The position numbers were made by a program, and so were the translations under genes. The notes under the pieces were generated by a model. It made no database searches. It worked only from the letters and a program-made list of their open reading frames with translations, and was not told the DNA's origin. Positions 59,748-64,000 of a stretch of 64,000 nt of DNA are shown one piece after another. Source of the DNA: JAKALD01 sp963817785 (GTDB taxonomy: Bacteria > Pseudomonadota > Gammaproteobacteria > Burkholderiales > SG8-39); NCBI GenBank assembly GCA_963817785.1, contig CAWFPL010000008.1, forward strand, positions 930,001-994,000, written 5' to 3'. Position 1 is the stretch's first letter, and each line of letters opens with the position of its first letter.

Positions 59748-61636
59748 CGGCAAAAAGCTTTCAGCCGAACGGCATGCCGGGATACGAGCTGCCGACGTAC
59801 CCGTATCGCACGCCGCCCGAGCTCCAGTCCGGCGCGGTGGGCGAGTATCCGGTGATCGTGGTGGGGGGCGGCCTGGGCGGCCTCACCGCCGCGCTCGAGC
59901 TCGGCAGCCGCGGCATCCGTACCGTGCTGCTCGACGAGGACGACAGCGTGGGCGCGGCGGGGCTGTCCTCGCGCGGCATCTGCTACGCCAAGCGCTCGCT
60001 GGAGATTTTCGACCGCTTCGGCGTCGCGCAGCGCGTGCGCGCCAAGGGCGTCACCTGGAACGAGGGCCAGGTGTTCGTCGGCGACCGGGAGCTCTACCGC
60101 TTCAACCTGCAGCCCGAGCGCGACCAGAAGTACCCCGCGTTCGTGAATCTGCAGCAATTCTACGTCGAGCAGTACCTGGTGGAGCGCATCGCCGAGGTGC
60201 CGGCGGTCGACCTGCGCTGGAAGAACAGGGTCGTCGACGTGCGTGCGGGGCCTGAAGGCGTCGAGGTCGAGGTCGACACGCCCGACGGGCGCTACCGCGC
60301 GCGCTGCCAGTGGCTGGTCGGGGCCGACGGCGCGCACAGCGTGGTGCGCGAGAAAATCGGCGCCCGGGACGCGGAGTCAGCGCTGTTCGAGAATCACTGG
60401 TGCATCGCCGACGTGAAGATGGCCCCTGAGGCCGAAGCGGTGCGCAAGGCCTATCTCGATAATCCGCTCAACGAGGGCGGCGCGATCTGGTACCACCAGA
60501 TGGCCGACGGGGTGTGGCGCACCGACTGGCAGATCGGGCATTACCCGGACCCGGAGCAGGAGGCCGATGCCGGGCGGGCGACCGAGCGCCTGAAGAAGCT
60601 GCTCGGCCCCGACACGCCGTTCGAGCTGGTGTGGGTGGGGCCATGGCGCTTCCGCAAGCGCTACCTCGAGCACATGCTCTACGGGCGGGTGCTGTTCCTC
60701 GGCGATGCCTCGGCGCAGCACTCGCCGTTCGGCGCGCGCGGCGGCAATCGCGCGATCCAGGACGCCAACAACCTCGCCTGGAAGCTCGCCCTGGTGCTCG
60801 AAGGCAAGGCGCGCGCGGAGCTGATGCAAAGCTACGACCTCGAGCGCCACGCCGCGGCGCGCGAGAGCGTCGAGCACTCCTCGCGCAGCGCGATCTTCAT
60901 CGGCCCAGAGACCGACGGCCAGCGCCTGATCCGCGACGCGATTCTCGACCTCGCCCGGGAGCACGAGTGGGCGCGCGCGCTGGTGAACGTCGGCCGGCTG
61001 TCGGTGGCGACCACCTACTCCGGCTCGCCGCTCAACCGCGACGGCGGCGGCATCGACGCACCGCTCGCGCAGCCCGGCGCCGCGGCGCCCGACGGCCGGG
61101 TGAGCGAGAACGGCGAGACGCGCTTTTTCGTCGACGCGCTGCAGGGGCGGTTCACGGTCGCGTACTTCGGCGCGACCGGGCCGAAGGTCGAGGGCCTGGA
61201 CGGCGTCGAGGTCCAGACCCTCGCGGTGCTGCGCGAGCCGGCGGCGACTGCGCTGCGCGTGCTGGTCGACGAAAGCGGCGCGCTGTTCCGGCGCTACGGC
61301 GTCGCGGAGCGGGCCACCTATGCGTTCCGCCCCGACGGCCACGTGCTCGCGCGCTGCAATGGCATAGACGCGAGCTTCGCACGCGAAGCGATCGCCGCGC
61401 TGCTCGATTACCGCGGCGGCGCCAGGGCAAGCGTCGCGCCGGCCGCCGCGCCGTCCGGCAGGCTCTCGCTGCTCGAAGTCGACCGCCTCTACGACGTGCT
61501 CGCCGAGCTGATCGACCGCACGCCCCGGGAAGAGCGCGAGCGCGCGCTGGCGCGCCTTGCCGTCACGCTGGCCGAGCGCCTGGGCGAGTACGCGCGAGTG
61601 CTGGAGGCGGTGCGGGCCGCTTCAGGTGGGATTTGA
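59744..61636 (+). CDS. FAD-dependent aromatic ring hydroxylase
   Basis: A 630-residue flavoprotein monooxygenase. The Rossmann motif is VIVVGGGLGGLTAALELGSR, then the DG motif VGADGAHSVVREKIG and the second FAD motif VLFLGDASAQHSPFGARGGN followed by RAIQDANNLAWKLALVL. The long C-terminal thioredoxin-like domain matches phenol and 3-hydroxyphenylpropionate hydroxylases. It adds one oxygen to an aromatic or similar substrate using NAD(P)H. The start is uncertain: ATG 59690 also is in frame but lacks a ribosome site. The substrate is unknown. Confidence 0.9.
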   Translation: MTAKSFQPNGMPGYELPTYPYRTPPELQSGAVGEYPVIVVGGGLGGLTAALELGSRGIRTVLLDEDDSVGAAGLSSRGICYAKRSLEIFDRFGVAQRVRAKGVTWNEGQVFVGDRELYRFNLQPERDQKYPAFVNLQQFYVEQYLVERIAEVPAVDLRWKNRVVDVRAGPEGVEVEVDTPDGRYRARCQWLVGADGAHSVVREKIGARDAESALFENHWCIADVKMAPEAEAVRKAYLDNPLNEGGAIWYHQMADGVWRTDWQIGHYPDPEQEADAGRATERLKKLLGPDTPFELVWVGPWRFRKRYLEHMLYGRVLFLGDASAQHSPFGARGGNRAIQDANNLAWKLALVLEGKARAELMQSYDLERHAAARESVEHSSRSAIFIGPETDGQRLIRDAILDLAREHEWARALVNVGRLSVATTYSGSPLNRDGGGIDAPLAQPGAAAPDGRVSENGETRFFVDALQGRFTVAYFGATGPKVEGLDGVEVQTLAVLREPAATALRVLVDESGALFRRYGVAERATYAFRPDGHVLARCNGIDASFAREAIAALLDYRGGARASVAPAAAPSGRLSLLEVDRLYDVLAELIDRTPREERERALARLAVTLAERLGEYARVLEAVRAASGGI

Positions 61637-61650
61637 GGCGCCGGCGGGCC

Positions 61651-61679
61651 TTGCCGCAACATACCCTACGGGGTATAAT
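61651..61679 (+). promoter_or_regulatory. Promoter and operator of the CsoR-family gene
   Basis: TTGCCG (61651-61656), 17-base spacer, TATAAT (61674-61679). The dyad ATACCC-TACG-GGGTAT (61661-61676) overlaps the -10 element and has the form of CsoR/CstR operators. It predicts autorepression. Confidence 0.85.
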
Positions 61680-61712
61680 GCCCACCTCTATCCGAGCTGC
61701 GAGGCCGGTCCC

Positions 61713-61985
61713 ATGGCGGTCATCCGCGACGAGCGTCACAAGAAGGAACTGATCCTGCGCCTGCGCCGCATCGAGGGGCAGCTGCGCGGCATCCAGGCGA
61801 TGATCGAGCAGGGGGCCGAGTGCGACCAGGTCACCCAGCAGCTCTCGGCTTCGCGCCGCGCGCTCGACAAGGCGTTCTTCAACGTGCTCGCCTGCTCGCT
61901 CCAGGTCGCGCCGGAGCAAGGCGCGAAGGCCAGCAGCGAGGAGCGCATCCAGCAGGCGGCCGAGCTGCTCGCGAAGTTCGGCTGA
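61713..61985 (+). CDS. CsoR-family repressor with CstR-like residues
   Basis: A 90-residue all-helical repressor. It carries LRRIEGQLRGIQAMIEQGAE-C37 and AFFNVLAC with Cys61. Copper CsoR proteins use Cys-His-Cys; here the His position is Asn57, as in the persulfide sensor CstR. The gene has its own strong promoter and overlapping dyad. No transporter or sulfur gene is attached: the next gene is tRNA-Val. A persulfide-sensing role is inference from the residue pattern. Confidence 0.9.
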   Translation: MAVIRDERHKKELILRLRRIEGQLRGIQAMIEQGAECDQVTQQLSASRRALDKAFFNVLACSLQVAPEQGAKASSEERIQQAAELLAKFG

Positions 61986-62027
61986 CTTGCCGGGCCCAAG
62001 CGCGGGCGCTTAGAATTCGCCTCCCGC

Positions 62028-62102
62028 GGGTGGTTAGCTCAGCGGTAGAGCACTGCCTTCACACGGCAGGGGCCACTGGTTCGATCCCAGTACCACCCAC
62101 CA
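62028..62102 (+). tRNA. tRNA-Val (anticodon CAC)
   Basis: A 75-base gene with encoded CCA. It starts GGGTGGTTAGCTCAGCGG, has the anticodon loop TTCACAC (CAC) on a CTGCC/GGCAG stem, and has the T-arm CTGGTTCGATCCCAG. The acceptor GGGTGGT pairs with ACCACCC. Confidence 0.96.
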
Positions 62103-62473
62103 ATAATCAAGACGTTACGTTGACAGCCGACGATCGTACGGACGCCAATACGGAAATCCGTACGCAAAAGGTCGCCCCTTCGAACCGCCTAACCGGCGCT
62201 AGCGACCGCATCGAGTGAGGGTGCAGCGCTTGCTTCGGTATGTTGGCTCAGCCCTGCGACGGATGGCGCGTGGCGGGCTATCGGCGCGCCCTCGCGCTAG
62301 GCCATCGGCCCGCCGCGAGAGGATTTCGAAGTCGTCCACCAGCGCATTCCCCAGAAAAAAACGGGAAGTTCCGCCGGAGAGCGAACGCGGGAGTTCATGC
62401 CGTGCGCTCGCTCGTGCCGGTGTGCTTGGGGGCCTGGCGAAGCCTCGCGGGCGCGCCGCCTACCGGAAAGTGC
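62103..62473. other. Intergenic region after tRNA-Val
   Basis: A 371-base stretch without a convincing gene. A perfect 8-base inverted repeat CGTACGGA (62135-62142) with TCCGTACG (62157-62164) lies just after the tRNA. It lacks a T tract. Confidence 0.45.
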
Positions 62474-62950
62474 TCAATGCGGGAGCGGCTTCGTTTCTTT
62501 CAGCGTGGCAGCGAAGGGACCATTCGGAAGCTTCATCGGATCGACGGCATTGCCGATGAGCCCGAAGAACATGCCCACGGACGCCTGTGAGGGGGTAGGC
62601 GAGATCTCGAAATCGTATTCCGTGTCGGGCTCTGCCTTGAAGCGCGTAATGAACTTCTCCGGCGTGGTCGAGCAATCAACCGTGAGAACGATCTCGCCTG
62701 GCTGGTAGGCGCCTGCGTAGCTTTCGCCCCGCGACAACTCCGCGACTCGGGCACCGTTGATATCGACGCGCGCCGCAACGCCGAAGTAGGTCATGTCCGT
62801 GTTTCGCGTAATCACGATCTTCGCCTGCCCGGTCGCGGCGATGACCGAAGCTGCCCGCGCGGCGGTGTCGGATGGCGCCGTTGCGCAGCCCGACAAGGCG
62901 AGCGCTAGGACGAGCGCGATTGTGCGCGGTGTACTTATGCCATCACTCAT
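62474..62950 (-). CDS. Small outer-membrane-type lipoprotein
   Basis: A 158-residue protein from ATG 62950 with GGGAAGGGAG upstream. The signal and lipobox are RTIALVLALALSGC. The mature part (VVITRNTDMTYFGVA-like, YQPGEIVLTVDCSTTPEKFI, EPDTEYDFEI) resembles DUF2846-type lipoproteins. The function is unknown. Confidence 0.8.
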   Translation of the reverse strand: MSDGISTPRTIALVLALALSGCATAPSDTAARAASVIAATGQAKIVITRNTDMTYFGVAARVDINGARVAELSRGESYAGAYQPGEIVLTVDCSTTPEKFITRFKAEPDTEYDFEISPTPSQASVGMFFGLIGNAVDPMKLPNGPFAATLKETKPLPH

Positions 62951-62998
62951 GTTCGCTCCCTTCCCGGCGTGCGTAGCTCGACCAATCATGGACCGAGC

Positions 62999-63715
62999 TT
63001 AGTACGAGAGAAAAAAATTCATCATCGTGGAAGACGCGTGCGCAAGCTCCTGCTCAGCCTGATAGGTGTCCGCGAGCATCTGCCTGCCATGATCGAGCTC
63101 CTCGGCGTACGCCTCGCGCGAGACGCCCGAAGCCGCCGCCAGCCTCACGTTGTAGTACAGCTCGATCATCTCGCATTGATTAACGTTGACCTTTGCGACG
63201 TAGAGCCTCCGGGTGAGCGCGCTCACCGCGAACTGTGCATGCACTTCGTCGCGATACAAATCTAGCGCCGAAGGGTTTTGGGCGCGCTCGGACTTGATTT
63301 CCTGCCACTGGCTCTGCTTCGTTTTTGCAGCGTCCTCCAGGTCGGCCACGATCTGGCCCGCGAGCCAAGACGGCAAAGACGGCTCGCGCTTGAGCGCATC
63401 CGCGTCCCCGTAGCGCCCAGCGTGCTCGAGCGCGTCCTTGTTGTTCGCGAGGAAGGCCTTGAGCTTGAGTTCGACACGCGTGGCCGTCTCTTTCTCCGCC
63501 CGCATGAGCGAATCTTGCTGCACCTTGTCCTGGTTCCAAATTTGCATCGCGCCGCGCCGATACTCCCGTGCGATCTCGTTGGACTGGGCGGCGGCGCTTG
63601 GCGCGTAAGTGGCGAGCAGCAATAAGGTCGCGAACAGTGCCGCGCGAGATTGGACAATGGACACGGAAATTGGCGTTGCGCCGATGTCTAAGACGGGATG
63701 TGCTAGTGCACTCAT
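62999..63715 (-). CDS. Exported helical protein
   Basis: A 238-residue protein from ATG 63715, which overlaps the stop of the upstream gene (ATGA). An export signal (AALFATLLLLATYAPSAAAQ) is followed by a long charged helical region (KETATRVELKLKAFLANNKD, DLEDAAKTKQSQWQEIKSER). No family is recognised. The pairing with the coiled-coil protein upstream suggests one periplasmic complex. Confidence 0.65.
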   Translation of the reverse strand: MSALAHPVLDIGATPISVSIVQSRAALFATLLLLATYAPSAAAQSNEIAREYRRGAMQIWNQDKVQQDSLMRAEKETATRVELKLKAFLANNKDALEHAGRYGDADALKREPSLPSWLAGQIVADLEDAAKTKQSQWQEIKSERAQNPSALDLYRDEVHAQFAVSALTRRLYVAKVNVNQCEMIELYYNVRLAAASGVSREAYAEELDHGRQMLADTYQAEQELAHASSTMMNFFLSY

Positions 63716-64000
63716 TGCCCAGATCCACCCCCCGGCTGCAACCACTGCTGCTGCTCGCGCTGATACTCCTCTTGCTGTTGTTGGCGCTCCTCGTTCCATT
63801 GCCGCTGTCGTTCAATATCCACTTGCTCGCGCAAGAGTTCAGTCTGCCTTTGCTGCTCAAGCTGCTCGTTTAGCCGCTCGAGTTGCTCGTTTTGCTGCTC
63901 GTTTTGCTGCTGGATCCGTTGCCGGTATTCCTCGAGGGGGGCCGGCTGTGGCGTTGTGCCATAGGTCTGCGCCTGTGCCGGCAGCGCGGCGAGCATCAAA
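63712..64000 (-). CDS. Exported Gln/Glu-rich coiled-coil protein, 5' end outside window
   Basis: The partial frame starts inside a signal peptide (MLAALPAQAQTYG). A Gln/Glu-rich coiled coil follows, with repeats such as QQNEQQNEQLERLNEQLEQQ, then a short Gly-rich end. Related low-complexity proteins are envelope-located. The true start is probably beyond the window edge. It is translationally coupled to the next gene. Confidence 0.65.
   Translation of the reverse strand, partial: LMLAALPAQAQTYGTTPQPAPLEEYRQRIQQQNEQQNEQLERLNEQLEQQRQTELLREQVDIERQRQWNEERQQQQEEYQREQQQWLQPGGGSGQ

Noticed and set aside
62135..62164. Inverted repeat after tRNA-Val as a terminator or integration site
   Set aside because: No T tract follows and no duplicate of the tRNA end was found nearby.
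63860..63930. Apparent tandem DNA repeat near the right edge
   Set aside because: It is the Gln/Glu coiled-coil coding repeat of the partial protein, not an independent element.

Overview
The window is GC-rich bacterial chromosome, most likely from a betaproteobacterium. This is inferred from the tRNA types, a PEP-CTERM protein, leucine/isoleucine/valine-type ABC transport genes and many CaiB/BaiF CoA-transferases. Taxonomy was not tested by search. Housekeeping landmarks on the right are gltX with tRNA-Glu, tRNA-Ala and tRNA-Val; on the left the DNA is a metabolic region.

Layout. (1) 1-17.6 kb: an acyl-CoA/carboxylic-acid catabolic block. It holds a B12-dependent acyl-CoA mutase (large subunit cut by the window edge, plus small subunit), a CoA-transferase and a MeaB-type G-protein chaperone in one overlapping operon. 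A convergent branched-chain-type ABC transporter follows (LivF, a LivM-LivG fusion, LivH, binding protein). Then come a MaoC hydratase, acyl-CoA dehydrogenase, second CoA-transferase, two paralogous GntR/UTRA regulators, MmgE/PrpD, and a glutamate-mutase-like pair (MutS/MutE), ending in a broken CoA-transferase. (2) 17.6-26.1 kb: a compact selenium module. selA-selB-selC (tRNA-Sec) run leftward. Diverging from them are a LysR regulator, a conserved protein of unknown function, a UGA-recoded UGSC-family selenoprotein and a CoA-transferase. The selenoprotein has an in-frame UGA at 24568 followed by a good bacterial SECIS hairpin. (3) 26.2-58.0 kb: a composite genomic island anchored in the 3' end of tRNA-Glu. 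Three copies of the tRNA 3' sequence (26416, 38818, 57993) delimit two segments. The left segment is an insertion-sequence and remnant zone: recombinase tail, IS630, PEP-CTERM gene with a sigma-54 promoter, group II intron remnant, IS21-type element, phage-packaging-like genes, and an IS1595-type element with a perfect target duplication. The right segment carries a WYL regulator, a complete type I-G (formerly I-U) CRISPR-Cas locus with a toxin-antitoxin pair inside it, a 53-repeat array, and the serine recombinase whose reading frame runs into tRNA-Glu. (4) 58-64 kb: chromosome proper, with tRNA genes, gltX, an FAD aromatic hydroxylase, a CsoR-family repressor with a CstR-like residue pattern and a textbook promoter/operator, tRNA-Val, a lipoprotein, and two coiled-coil/secreted proteins.

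How it fits together. The selenium genes supply exactly what is needed to read the UGA in the neighbouring UGSC gene, so the module is nearly self-contained; selD is not in the window. The CRISPR-Cas system appears to travel as cargo of a serine-recombinase island. A perfect dyad between the WYL gene and the cas operon suggests local control, and a tiny membrane-protein frame is translationally coupled to cas3.
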